From: an uncultured Lachnospiraceae bacterium
GTDB taxonomy: Bacteria > Bacillota > Clostridia > Lachnospirales > Lachnospiraceae
DNA length: 64,000 nt
Direction of reading: 5' to 3'
Assembly (NCBI GenBank): GCA_947565425.1
Contig: CANOFW010000017.1
Location: 1 to 64,000, forward strand
Positions within the stretch are counted from its first letter, which is position 1. Every line of letters starts with the position of its first letter. Made by a program: the position numbers and the translations under genes. The notes below the pieces were generated by a model. It saw only the letters and a program-made list of their open reading frames with translations, was not told the DNA's origin and ran no database searches. Below, piece after piece: positions 7,583 to 15,589 of the stretch.

Positions 7583-8829
7583 ATAATCAATGTAAACTGT
7601 ATCCAATTTTCCTGTCCCTCTTCTAAATTTTCACAGCGTATGCCCAACCCCCACTCATCACACAATATTTTCACATGGTGCAATCCCAGGCCGCGTCCCT
7701 CCCCTTTACTGCTGCCTCCCGGCTGAAACCACTGCTCTATTTCCGCATACGGCACATATGCGAATTGATTACGAATTTTAAAATAATAATTTTCTTCATC
7801 CGCTTCCATGGAAAAGAAAACTTTTTGTTGCTTTATGCTGTCATATGCTTCCACTGCATTGTCAATGAGAACGCCCAGAATTTCAATCAGATAATAATTG
7901 GGCACTTCCAACCGTTCCAGCTTCGTATGTATTGCATATTCCACGCACAGACCGCGTGCTTCCACCTCCTCAAACTTTCCGTACAAAAAACCTGCCAGAA
8001 CATCATTGCCAATAAGCGCCAAACCATTATACCGGTTCTCCCATGCCAGCTTATGACAATATTCTCTCTGCGCTTCCACAAGCTTATCATACGTTTTATG
8101 GGTATAATGGAATGAAAAAATTGCCGCTAAATGATTTTTAAATTCATGTTGCCGCAATCTCACTTTCTGCAAAAGCTCTCTGTACCGCTCCTGCAAACGT
8201 ATATTGTTATCCAACTCTTTTTCTATCTGCACTATCCTTTCCTGAGAACGGTTCCACTTGCCGACTAACACCACAATCATCAGAACTGCCGGAATAGCAA
8301 AAATAAACATTTCAACTTGAATCTGCCCAAACAGTTTACCTTGCAATAATAAAAATATGATAACTATCTCGACAAAACTGCAAACGCTTACAACATACCT
8401 ATTCCTCACAAATATATTTTTTCGCAGTCTATCTAATTTGTCTCCAGGCAAAAGGAAAATACAAAAACATAGCACCTCTAAACTGACTATAAAGTTTCTT
8501 AACTCTATATTATCAGGAACTATCACACTTGTTAGTAACAAACATATAAACTGCAACGCTGTCATAATCACATTTAACAAGAATAACATAGCCCCGGACA
8601 TAACAAGAGACTCCCGAAATTCGCTTTTACAATAGATAAAAATCAATATAAAGTTAAGAACAGTAGAAATCTCGCTTATTCCCAAATGATTTACCGTTAT
8701 CAGTACAACTATCATTAAAATGATTAAGGCGGCTGTCTTGAAATCAAATTTCACTTTTTTCCCATGAATCCGATAAATACAAACAACCGTTGTTATCGTC
8801 TCAATAACCAATGAAATCAGCGTAAACAT
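7558..8829 (-). CDS. AgrC-like GHKL sensor histidine kinase
   Basis: A 423-residue kinase with about six N-terminal membrane segments (residues 1-190), a coiled linker, and a cytoplasmic GHKL domain. The phosphoacceptor is His228 in RQHEFKNHLAAI; the N box is IGVLIDNAVEAYD-like (EILGVLIDNAVEAY) and the G box is GGSSKGEGRGLGLHHV. Such AgrC-type kinases sense the cyclic peptide made by AgrB/AgrD, which are encoded next door on the opposite strand. It starts one base after the stop of the LytTR regulator (TGATATG), so translation is coupled. Which signal it senses is inferred from context. Confidence 0.92.
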   Translation of the reverse strand: MFTLISLVIETITTVVCIYRIHGKKVKFDFKTAALIILMIVVLITVNHLGISEISTVLNFILIFIYCKSEFRESLVMSGAMLFLLNVIMTALQFICLLLTSVIVPDNIELRNFIVSLEVLCFCIFLLPGDKLDRLRKNIFVRNRYVVSVCSFVEIVIIFLLLQGKLFGQIQVEMFIFAIPAVLMIVVLVGKWNRSQERIVQIEKELDNNIRLQERYRELLQKVRLRQHEFKNHLAAIFSFHYTHKTYDKLVEAQREYCHKLAWENRYNGLALIGNDVLAGFLYGKFEEVEARGLCVEYAIHTKLERLEVPNYYLIEILGVLIDNAVEAYDSIKQQKVFFSMEADEENYYFKIRNQFAYVPYAEIEQWFQPGGSSKGEGRGLGLHHVKILCDEWGLGIRCENLEEGQENWIQFTLIIKSAGSQE

Positions 8830-8830
8830 A

Positions 8831-9559
8831 TCAGTTCAAAAGTTCTCTAAAATATTTCTTATACATCATGCCAATTTCCACCTGCTCCGTGCCTCCCTTC
8901 AGCCGAATGAGCTGATTGGGAATATCCACATTCGATATAAATTTTTTATTAATCACTGTGCTGCGGCTGCATTGAACGATATCCGGGTTGTCAGCCTCCG
9001 CCAGAAATTTCTTTAAAGTAACATAGGGAATACTCAAGACATCTCCCTGCTGTGTATGGATATCGAGCATATGGTTCCTGGCATTGACATATACAATGTC
9101 TTCCATATTCACCGACAATATAATTCCATCCTTGCGAAAATATAAGGTTTTTGGTAACTGCCTTTTTTCAGGGAATCTCAGGCACTGTCTTACCAACTCC
9201 TTTAATTTTTCCGGATCAAACGGCTTTTCCACAAAACTATAGCAATGCAGCTTTTCATAAGAACACAGTTTGGCGTCTTCCAATGACGTTACCATAATAA
9301 CCGGGGTAAAGGCATATCTGTCAATTTTACGAATGCTATCTACAAATTTTAACCCAGATGAATCCCCAGGGCTGTTTGGTTTCAGAATAATATCTACTAA
9401 AAATAAGTCAATATCTCGCTCCAATGCATACTGATATGCATCTTTAATATTATCACAGCGAAATAATGTATTTTGTATTTCCAGTTCATTTATCAGTGAT
9501 GCGAGGTGTTCCCTAGCCACATAATTATCTTCCAAAATTAAAATTTTTTTCAAAAACAT
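8831..9559 (-). CDS. LytTR-family response regulator (AgrA-like)
   Basis: A 242-residue regulator with an N-terminal receiver domain (acidic residues E10 and D11, phosphoacceptor Asp56 in LFLVDIILK, Lys in VEKPF) and a C-terminal LytTR DNA-binding domain (about 135-240; DIVYVNARNHMLDIHT and CSRSTVINKKFI). LytTR regulators of this kind bind pairs of short direct repeats at target promoters. It is the middle gene of an operon running HTH regulator, LytTR regulator, kinase. A likely target is the agrBD promoter region, by analogy with agr systems. Confidence 0.93.
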   Translation of the reverse strand: MFLKKILILEDNYVAREHLASLINELEIQNTLFRCDNIKDAYQYALERDIDLFLVDIILKPNSPGDSSGLKFVDSIRKIDRYAFTPVIMVTSLEDAKLCSYEKLHCYSFVEKPFDPEKLKELVRQCLRFPEKRQLPKTLYFRKDGIILSVNMEDIVYVNARNHMLDIHTQQGDVLSIPYVTLKKFLAEADNPDIVQCSRSTVINKKFISNVDIPNQLIRLKGGTEQVEIGMMYKKYFRELLN

Positions 9560-9574
9560 CTCTCCATCAAGCGC

Positions 9575-10255
9575 TCATCGAAGAATATCATGGTATGCCT
9601 TTAGGCGGTCAAACATCTTGTCTCTCGTACTGCTTTCAATCAGCTCAACCAGGTAAGACACCTCTCCTCCTAAGCCATTTATATCATTTAGCACAAGAGA
9701 AAATGGAACTCCTATTTTCTCCGATACTTTCCAGAGAATTTCACTGTCCGGAAACGCACAGCCATTTTCTATACTGCGAAGCTTTTTCACATCAATGTCC
9801 AATATCTCAGCCATCTCTTTCTGGCTGCAATCCATCCCACGCCGAAACGAATAAAAGATCGTTTTGTCATCTTTGCAAGGCGCCAATGAATACGGCATCA
9901 TCTCTATCTTTTTATAGACATCCCCACTTAAATCTAAAGCGTGTTTTTTGTACAAATGTCCCACCACAGGACAAAGCATGCCAAAATAACACTTTAACTC
10001 CTCATATGTACATTTTTTGAAATAATCCTTATATTCCGTCCTGCATCGGTATCCGGTAAAAATATAATAAATATCAAGATCCGTCTCACACAAACATTTC
10101 ATCTCATAGAAAGTGAATCTGCGACTGCCCATTTCCGCCTTGCTGTAATGACTTTGGGTCATTCTCATTTTTCGTCCCATCTGCTGCTGCGTCCATTGCA
10201 TGGATATACGTTCCTCTTTAAGCCTGTTTAAAAAATCCTGATATTTTGCACACAT
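9575..10255 (-). CDS. Double helix-turn-helix regulator upstream of the agr-like two-component genes
   Basis: A 226-residue protein with an N-terminal XRE-like domain (about 8-60; RISMQWTQQQMGRKMRMTQSHYSKAEMG) and a second XRE-like domain later on (about 130-195; MDCSQKEMAEILDIDVKKLRSIENG). The middle is rich in Cys and aromatic residues without a known domain. It lies 15 bases upstream of the LytTR regulator on the same strand, so it is probably cotranscribed with the agr-like kinase operon. Two HTH modules in one chain suggest pseudo-symmetric operator binding by a monomer. I do not recognise the exact family. Confidence 0.85.
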   Translation of the reverse strand: MCAKYQDFLNRLKEERISMQWTQQQMGRKMRMTQSHYSKAEMGSRRFTFYEMKCLCETDLDIYYIFTGYRCRTEYKDYFKKCTYEELKCYFGMLCPVVGHLYKKHALDLSGDVYKKIEMMPYSLAPCKDDKTIFYSFRRGMDCSQKEMAEILDIDVKKLRSIENGCAFPDSEILWKVSEKIGVPFSLVLNDINGLGGEVSYLVELIESSTRDKMFDRLKAYHDILR

Positions 10256-10602
10256 GGGTAATTTTCCTCGAGCTACGGTTCTTTTATAATACTTATACCC
10301 ATTTTATGACATTTTATTTGCCTATAACGCACCTTTTTAGGACTAAAGATAAATTTCCTAAATATTTGCCCAAAACAAACCTGCATAGTCAATCCTATCT
10401 TTCCGACTTCCTAAAAATTGCAGGGCATCCTTTCGTTTTAATATTACATGGGAAAACTTTTGAAGTCAACGGAATGGAAATCCAAGAAGGAAAAATTCAA
10501 AAACAGTGTTAATTTTTTCCTCTCCTTTCCGATATAAGTTGTGAGAACTATAAATATAATGGTTACGGATAACCAAATTATCATGCCAAGGAGGGATACA
10601 TC
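10256..10602 (+). promoter_or_regulatory. Intergenic region with a possible SigD-type promoter
   Basis: A 347-base gap. I see no convincing gene in it. On the plus strand TTAA (10509-10512) is followed after 16 bases by CCGATATAA (10529-10537), close to the flagellar/SigD -10 element CCGATAT. A SigA-like TATAAT lies at 10555-10560 but has no good -35. Either could drive the gene at 10603, whose Shine-Dalgarno is AAGGAGGG. Confidence 0.4.
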
Positions 10603-11181
10603 ATGAGTGTAAACAGTATAAACAGCACGACAGCTTATACCGCAACTTATCAGAACACTTATAATAATGATACCACGAAAGCAGCCGCAGAAGAGAAGAA
10701 GAAAGAAAGCGGCGTAGTATACGAAAAGGGCAGCGCTTCCACGAAGGGCATTTATGCTAAGGAAGACGTAGTTGCACGTTTGAAGAAAGACGCAGAGGAG
10801 AGAACTTCCCAACTGAGAAGCCTGGTACAGCAGATGATGGGCAACCAGGGGAACAGAATCGGACAGGCAGACGATATGTGGCGTTTCCTGGCAAAAGGCG
10901 ATTTCACTGTTACTCCTGATGTGAAAGCTCAGGCTCAGAAGGACATCGCAGACGATGGATATTGGGGTGTGAACCAGACTTCTGACCGCATCATTGAATT
11001 TGCAAAGGCGCTCGTAGGAGATGATCCTGAGAAGGCTGAGGAGATGCGCGCAGCTTTTGAAAAAGGATTTAAAGCAGCAACTAAGTCCTGGGGCAGAGAG
11101 CTTCCCGATATTTCTCAGAGAACATACGATGCCGTTATGTCTAAGTTTGATGATTGGGCAGGTGTAGAGCAGAAGGCTTAA
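10603..11181 (+). CDS. Conserved protein of unknown function (Lachnospiraceae type)
   Basis: A 192-residue soluble protein. Residues 1-50 are low-complexity, Ser/Thr/Tyr/Asn-rich and end in a SGVVYEKGS motif; residues 55-85 are charged and helical; the C-terminal 100 residues are a conserved-looking domain with DDGYWGVNQTSDRIIEFAKALVGDDP and TYDAVMSKFDDW. There is no signal peptide and no membrane segment. I recognise the style of protein from Lachnospiraceae genomes but know no function. The possible SigD-type promoter suggests a link with motility genes. The GV(V/I)YEK motif also occurs in the unknown protein at 45939-46637. It is followed by a strong terminator, so it is a single-gene unit. 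Confidence 0.85.
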   Translation: MSVNSINSTTAYTATYQNTYNNDTTKAAAEEKKKESGVVYEKGSASTKGIYAKEDVVARLKKDAEERTSQLRSLVQQMMGNQGNRIGQADDMWRFLAKGDFTVTPDVKAQAQKDIADDGYWGVNQTSDRIIEFAKALVGDDPEKAEEMRAAFEKGFKAATKSWGRELPDISQRTYDAVMSKFDDWAGVEQKA

Positions 11182-11251
11182 CTCTGTACGACAAGTAATG
11201 GAACAGCCATTGCATAAATAATGGAAGATGGCTATGAGCAACAGACAAGAC

Positions 11252-11293
11252 ACCCACTTTCACACATGATATGCGCGAAAGTGGGTATTTTTT
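11252..11293 (+). terminator. Intrinsic terminator
   Basis: ACCCACTTTC (11252-11261) pairs with GAAAGTGGGT (11277-11286), followed by a run of T. It lies about 70 bases after the stop of the gene at 10603-11181. Confidence 0.9.
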
Positions 11294-11378
11294 TCTTATA
11301 GGAAAGATCTTGTCACGCTAATGTGTGAAAGTGCCTTTCCTATAAGAGAAAAATAATATGCGCACTCGCACAATCGGA
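11294..11378. repeat. Dispersed palindromic repeat, copy D (inverse of the copy at 20893-20970)
   Basis: CTTATAGGAAAG and CTTTCCTATAAG are arms of an inverted repeat, followed by a segment that reads, on the other strand, GTGCGAGTGCGCATATTA. The same order, with the same sequence in the outer part, is found on the plus strand at about 20893-20970, upstream of secDF. The two copies differ mostly in the middle of the palindrome. Confidence 0.7.
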
Positions 11379-11413
11379 AAGATAATCACATCACATACAG
11401 AAAGGACGAAACT

Positions 11414-13003
11414 ATGGCAATCATGCTTCTTTTATGCTGTGCTGTCATCCTCTCTTGTATCATAGCAAACCGCTTTTCCAACAAATTCGGAATGCCCGCA
11501 CTGCTGTGCTTCATGGCACTTGGTATGATATTCGGCTCTGACGGACTGTTTAAAATTTCCTTCAACAATTACAAAATGACCGAGCAGCTCTGCACCATCG
11601 CGTTAATTTTTATCATGTTTTACGGTGGTTTCGGAACTAACTGGCAAACTGCACGCCCGATTGCAGCAAAGGCGGTTTTACTTTCTACTCTAGGTGTTGT
11701 GGCTACCGCGCTCCTTACTTGTCTCTTCTGCTATCAAGTATTGAATTTTTCCTTTTCTGAAAGTTTTCTTATCGGCGCAGTTTTGAGTTCCACGGACGCG
11801 GCTTCCGTATTTTCCATTCTGCGTTCCAAAAACCTCAATCTCAAACATTCGACCGCGCCACTTTTGGAAATTGAAAGCGGCAGTAACGACCCCATGGCAT
11901 ATATGCTTACCATGGTCGCGCTTGCTATGATTTCCGGCAATAGCAATACCTCCGTGCCTCTCATGCTTTTGACGCAGATTGGTATCGGAATCGTCATCGG
12001 CGTTGCCTGTGCCGGTATCGGCATTCTCGCGCTTAAAAAAGATGAGCTAATTACACTCGGCATGGACACAGTCTTTGTGATCGCGTTGGTACTCCTCTCC
12101 TATGCGCTGCCTACGGTGTTAGGCGGCAACGGTTACCTGAGCGTATACCTCACCGGTATTATCTTGGGAAATAGTACCATCAATAACAAAATTACACTGG
12201 TCCACTTTTTTGATGGAATAACCGGACTGGCACAAATTTTAATCTTTTTCCTGCTGGGGCTTCTATCCTTTCCGCATCTATTACCCCGGCTGTTTGTGCC
12301 AGCGCTGCTCATTGCGCTGTTCCTGACTTTTATTGCCAGACCAGCAGCCGTATTCCTGCTCCTCGTACCATTCCATTCGTCTCTCAGACAATGCCTGCTG
12401 GTATCATGGTCTGGACTGCGCGGCGCTGCATCCATTGTGTTCGCTATTATGGTAATTGCCGACGGCACCAGTTCTGAGCACGATTTGTTCCATATTGTAT
12501 TTTTTGTTTCCCTGCTCTCCGTCGCCGTTCAGGGGTCTCTGTTACCTCTCGTTGCCAGGAAACTAGATATGGTAGACGACAGCTCCGACATCCGCAAAAC
12601 TTTTAACGATTATCAGGACGACTCTGATCTGACGCTGATGCGCATGTACATTCCCCATGGGCATAACTGGGAGAACCGTAAAATCGAAGACGTCAACTTC
12701 CCCACCGGCTCGCTCGCCCTAATGATTAAACGCGATGGGGACACCTTAATTCCGCGAGGCAGCACGACAATCCTTGCTGGCGACACACTGATTCTCAGTG
12801 TTCCCTCTTATCGCGGAGAAAACGATGGCAAATTAAAAGAAATTCTGGTGGACTCCGGGCATAATTGGTGCAACGCTTCCATTGCTGAACTGAATCTCCC
12901 GGAAAATATCCTGATTGCTTTAATAAAGCGCGGAGATGAAAACATCATTCCTCAGGGCAGCACCGTCATCCATGCCAATGACCGGGTAGTTATCTATAAA
13001 TAG
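11414..13003 (+). CDS. K+ or Na+/H+ antiporter, NhaP2/CPA1 family with two RCK_C (TrkA_C) domains
   Basis: A 529-residue transporter with about 12 membrane segments (1-390) and a cytoplasmic tail. Typical NhaP/CPA1 features are GFGTNWQTARP, the unwound-helix region SSTDAASVF, and the ESGSNDPMAYML motif holding the carboxylates used in cation/H+ exchange. Residues about 410-529 contain two TrkA_C-type modules (each with PxGS-like and RGxxxxxPxG motifs), which bind nucleotides or cyclic di-AMP in relatives. NhaP2 proteins expel K+ or Na+ in exchange for protons. The start follows AAAGGACG. Its end overlaps the convergent lipoprotein gene by 14 bases. Confidence 0.9.
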   Translation: MAIMLLLCCAVILSCIIANRFSNKFGMPALLCFMALGMIFGSDGLFKISFNNYKMTEQLCTIALIFIMFYGGFGTNWQTARPIAAKAVLLSTLGVVATALLTCLFCYQVLNFSFSESFLIGAVLSSTDAASVFSILRSKNLNLKHSTAPLLEIESGSNDPMAYMLTMVALAMISGNSNTSVPLMLLTQIGIGIVIGVACAGIGILALKKDELITLGMDTVFVIALVLLSYALPTVLGGNGYLSVYLTGIILGNSTINNKITLVHFFDGITGLAQILIFFLLGLLSFPHLLPRLFVPALLIALFLTFIARPAAVFLLLVPFHSSLRQCLLVSWSGLRGAASIVFAIMVIADGTSSEHDLFHIVFFVSLLSVAVQGSLLPLVARKLDMVDDSSDIRKTFNDYQDDSDLTLMRMYIPHGHNWENRKIEDVNFPTGSLALMIKRDGDTLIPRGSTTILAGDTLILSVPSYRGENDGKLKEILVDSGHNWCNASIAELNLPENILIALIKRGDENIIPQGSTVIHANDRVVIYK

Positions 13004-14066
13004 GTGACAAAAACATATCTGAAATCCTGTAGTTATCATCCTTTTTTTCTCCAACCAGCGACTCGCCTAATTTCCGGCAAGAGCCGTCCGGCAAAAGCTC
13101 ATACTTGCAGACCAAAGCCTGCGGGTCCTGTTGCAGCATATAGTAGACTCCATCCTCGATATAGCTTTGCAGCACGCTTTCCGCAAAATGGTATTCAGCC
13201 TCTATCTCCTCTGTCTTTGGATTTAAACAGTAGACTTCCGTCTCGCCAAGGTGCTCCATATCGCAGTCTATGACATACACCTTCTCTTTATCCGAAACAA
13301 CCTGCGCCGCATATTGGCCAGGAAGGGGGATGTGGGATAGCGTATTCTCTGCCGGAGCATAGACAGATAACTTGTCACCGTTTGGTATGTACATCCTCCC
13401 GTCATGCCACAGCGTATAAGAAAGGGCACTGTCCTCCAGTTCTCCCGTCGTATCAAGAATTTTCTCCTGGCTTTGGTCTTTGACATTCACGCGATACAAA
13501 GAACCTTCTATCCCCTCTAAATCTTCATCCAGAAAATACACGTCATATCCATCCACACTGATGCTTACTCCCGAAACACCCTCTATTTTTATGGTGGCGT
13601 CTTCCCCGTCCTCAAAGGAATGGTAATCCACATAAGTGTCATAATTAATGTTACCCAGCATGAAGAGTCCATTTTCATTGATTCGAAAATCCTGTAGGCC
13701 GCCTTCCCCTTTATATGGATAATCCTTCCATTCTCCGGTCTTCATATCCATAGCTGTTACGGCACATTTATTGTATTTATTAATATCCCCGACAGACTTC
13801 TCATAAACCATACCATCTAACACCTGCACAGGTGCGGAGCCGAAGCTGCCCAGCGCATGGTAGGGGCTCTCCAAAACCTCTGTCTCCTTCAGGTTTTCAT
13901 CCATTAAATGGATATATGTCGTGCCGGCGCCATAATTGACGCTATCTATTACGCCTACGCGGTATGGCTGCTGTGGCACTTTTGTCTCCACCTTTTGGGA
14001 ACATCCTGCCACAAGAACATAGAACAAGAACAATACAACCCATATTCTGCATATTTTCTTTCCCAT
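12990..14066 (-). CDS. Lipoprotein with beta-propeller-like repeats, unknown function
   Basis: A 358-residue lipoprotein (signal peptide, lipobox VAGC with Cys22). The mature part is rich in beta strands with repeated patterns such as VSVDGYDVYFLDED, DGRMYIPNGDKLSVY and DKEKVYVIDCDME, each a tyrosine/aspartate-rich strand pair, suggesting a DUF5050-like or six-bladed propeller fold. It is the last gene of the minus-strand cluster that starts with the LytTR/GHKL genes and includes the subtilisin. The role may be binding or sensing at the cell surface. No enzymatic motif is seen. Confidence 0.8.
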   Translation of the reverse strand: MGKKICRIWVVLFLFYVLVAGCSQKVETKVPQQPYRVGVIDSVNYGAGTTYIHLMDENLKETEVLESPYHALGSFGSAPVQVLDGMVYEKSVGDINKYNKCAVTAMDMKTGEWKDYPYKGEGGLQDFRINENGLFMLGNINYDTYVDYHSFEDGEDATIKIEGVSGVSISVDGYDVYFLDEDLEGIEGSLYRVNVKDQSQEKILDTTGELEDSALSYTLWHDGRMYIPNGDKLSVYAPAENTLSHIPLPGQYAAQVVSDKEKVYVIDCDMEHLGETEVYCLNPKTEEIEAEYHFAESVLQSYIEDGVYYMLQQDPQALVCKYELLPDGSCRKLGESLVGEKKDDNYRISDMFLSPIYR

Positions 14067-14129
14067 GATAAGTCACCATCTTCCTTTCCAGAAAAGGCGC
14101 TGCCCTATCTAAGGGACAACGCCGCATCC

Positions 14130-14792
14130 TTACTTTTTATAAATCACCTTTGTTTTTTTGCTCCGAACCAATTCCATTGGATGAATTGGGTTACGCCCTC
14201 CAATGGAAAATGCTTTTGTATTTAAATCAATGCCATACAAATCTTTATATGCTGCATATATCAACTGTGAACAATAAAACTTCTTCCGCGTATTAATGTT
14301 AAAGTAATCATAATTATATTTTTTTCCAATCTGGGAAGCGCACCACTGCACTGCTTTCTTGTCTTGCGCTCTACTCGTTCCTTTTACTTTAAGCCCATAC
14401 ACTTTTTTCCTTGTTCTATTCCAGTTATTACGCCCCTTTAGCACGCCTTGCGAAACCGATTCTATGACATAATTCTTACTGTATACAATCGCTGCATGGC
14501 CTAAAGGAAGAAGCTTCCATTTATCCGGCGTCACAAGAATAACACCCGCTCTTGTCGGATACTTATTCTTTGCCTCCACTGTCACCGTCCCATCATCTGA
14601 CGGCTTATCAAAATCTATGCTCTCTTTATCAGCTTCCTTGGTTAATTCCTCTATCTTTTCCTCTGGAAAAATCTCGCTTGGATCAGGCGTTGCCGCCTTT
14701 ACTCCCAACGGAACTTCTACCAGCATCACTCCTGCCATGCAAAAAATCACCAATTTACGCAATAACTTACTTTTTAACGTCCTCTTATGCAT
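14130..14792 (-). CDS. Secreted YiiX-like permuted papain-fold hydrolase
   Basis: A 220-residue protein with an N-terminal signal peptide (about 1-33, ending VKAA). A flexible acidic stretch (35-70) precedes a domain of the YaeF/YiiX permuted NlpC/P60-papain type: RAGVILVTPDKWKLLPLGHAAIVY contains the catalytic His, and KKFYCSQLIYAAYKDLYGIDLN contains the catalytic Cys. Such proteins are thiol amidases or peptidases; the substrate is not known. It follows the FN3/Ig-like gene by 49 bases and is followed by the lipoprotein gene after 63 bases, so it belongs to the subtilisin cluster. Confidence 0.85.
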   Translation of the reverse strand: MHKRTLKSKLLRKLVIFCMAGVMLVEVPLGVKAATPDPSEIFPEEKIEELTKEADKESIDFDKPSDDGTVTVEAKNKYPTRAGVILVTPDKWKLLPLGHAAIVYSKNYVIESVSQGVLKGRNNWNRTRKKVYGLKVKGTSRAQDKKAVQWCASQIGKKYNYDYFNINTRKKFYCSQLIYAAYKDLYGIDLNTKAFSIGGRNPIHPMELVRSKKTKVIYKK

Positions 14793-14841
14793 CTTTTATC
14801 CTCCATTCCACGTGTAACCCTTAATTATTATTTTCTCGTTT

Positions 14842-15549
14842 CTATTGTACCACATTTATCCTCATACGAAATGTCTTTGACAACCCGCTTTTTAATGTAA
14901 CCTTTATGGTTGCCGTAGTTCTGCCTGCTTTCTTCCCAACAATAACTCCGGTAGGACTGGCGTTGGCAACTTCTTTGTTACGAATTTTACAAGAAATGCC
15001 CTTTATATATTTAGAGCCTCTTCCCCTCCTAGATTTTACGGCAATTTTCTTCTCTTGCCCCACTTTAACGATTAGCGATTTTGCCACAGATAAATCTTTG
15101 GGAAGCGGCTGTTTTTTCATATCAACTGTCGCCGTCACATATCTGCTGTACTTCTTTTCCCCGTCTAATATCTTGTAAGAACGCATGGCAAGCTTATATT
15201 TCTTATTAGGGGACAACCCCTTCACCGTATACTTTCTGGAAGATCTTGATTTTACTTCTTTCACCAGATGAAATTTTCCGTCATCTTTTTTTATATAAAC
15301 CTCATACCCGCTTACGGCTATTAAGCCCCTCCATCTTAATGTAACTTTTCGTTCCGCTGTCTTATATGCCTGAAAATCCTGCGGCGGCGCCGGCGGATCA
15401 TCAATAAACACCGTGGACATAACATACTTAGCAGACACAGGCATTTCTTCGTCACTGCCGACGGCAGCAAATGAAACAAAAGGTACTGCAAGCGACAATA
15501 TCAAAAGAATACTACATGCTGTCATGGCCTTTAATTTTAATTTTTTCAT
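14842..15549 (-). CDS. Secreted protein with FN3 and bacterial Ig-like (BIG2) domains
   Basis: A 235-residue protein with a signal peptide (1-28, ending SFAA). Residues about 52-140 form a fibronectin type III domain (PPQDFQAYKTAERKVTLRWR, SGYEVYIKKDDG, LSPNKKYKLAMRSY). Residues about 150-235 match a BIG2-like domain, with LIVKVGQEKKIAVK and the closing GRTTATIKVTLKSGL. No catalytic motif is seen; it probably binds or scaffolds at the cell surface. It starts 40 bases downstream of the subtilisin gene, whose own C terminus is also FN3-like, so the two may work together. Confidence 0.87.
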   Translation of the reverse strand: MKKLKLKAMTACSILLILSLAVPFVSFAAVGSDEEMPVSAKYVMSTVFIDDPPAPPQDFQAYKTAERKVTLRWRGLIAVSGYEVYIKKDDGKFHLVKEVKSRSSRKYTVKGLSPNKKYKLAMRSYKILDGEKKYSRYVTATVDMKKQPLPKDLSVAKSLIVKVGQEKKIAVKSRRGRGSKYIKGISCKIRNKEVANASPTGVIVGKKAGRTTATIKVTLKSGLSKTFRMRINVVQ

Positions 15550-15589
15550 AAAATAAAACTTCCTTTCGCATTTAAAAATCCTGTTACTA

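Noticed and set aside
10246-10512. Plus-strand frame of 88 codons before the unknown gene
   Set aside because: It has no ribosome-binding site, odd composition and overlaps the start of the divergent HTH gene; the region is better explained as a promoter region.
10444-11253. Long open frame on the minus strand opposite the unknown gene at 10603
   Set aside because: It is antisense to a gene with a clear Shine-Dalgarno and a protein-like composition; the predicted peptide is Cys/Leu/Ser-rich with no domain, as shadows of coding sequence often are.
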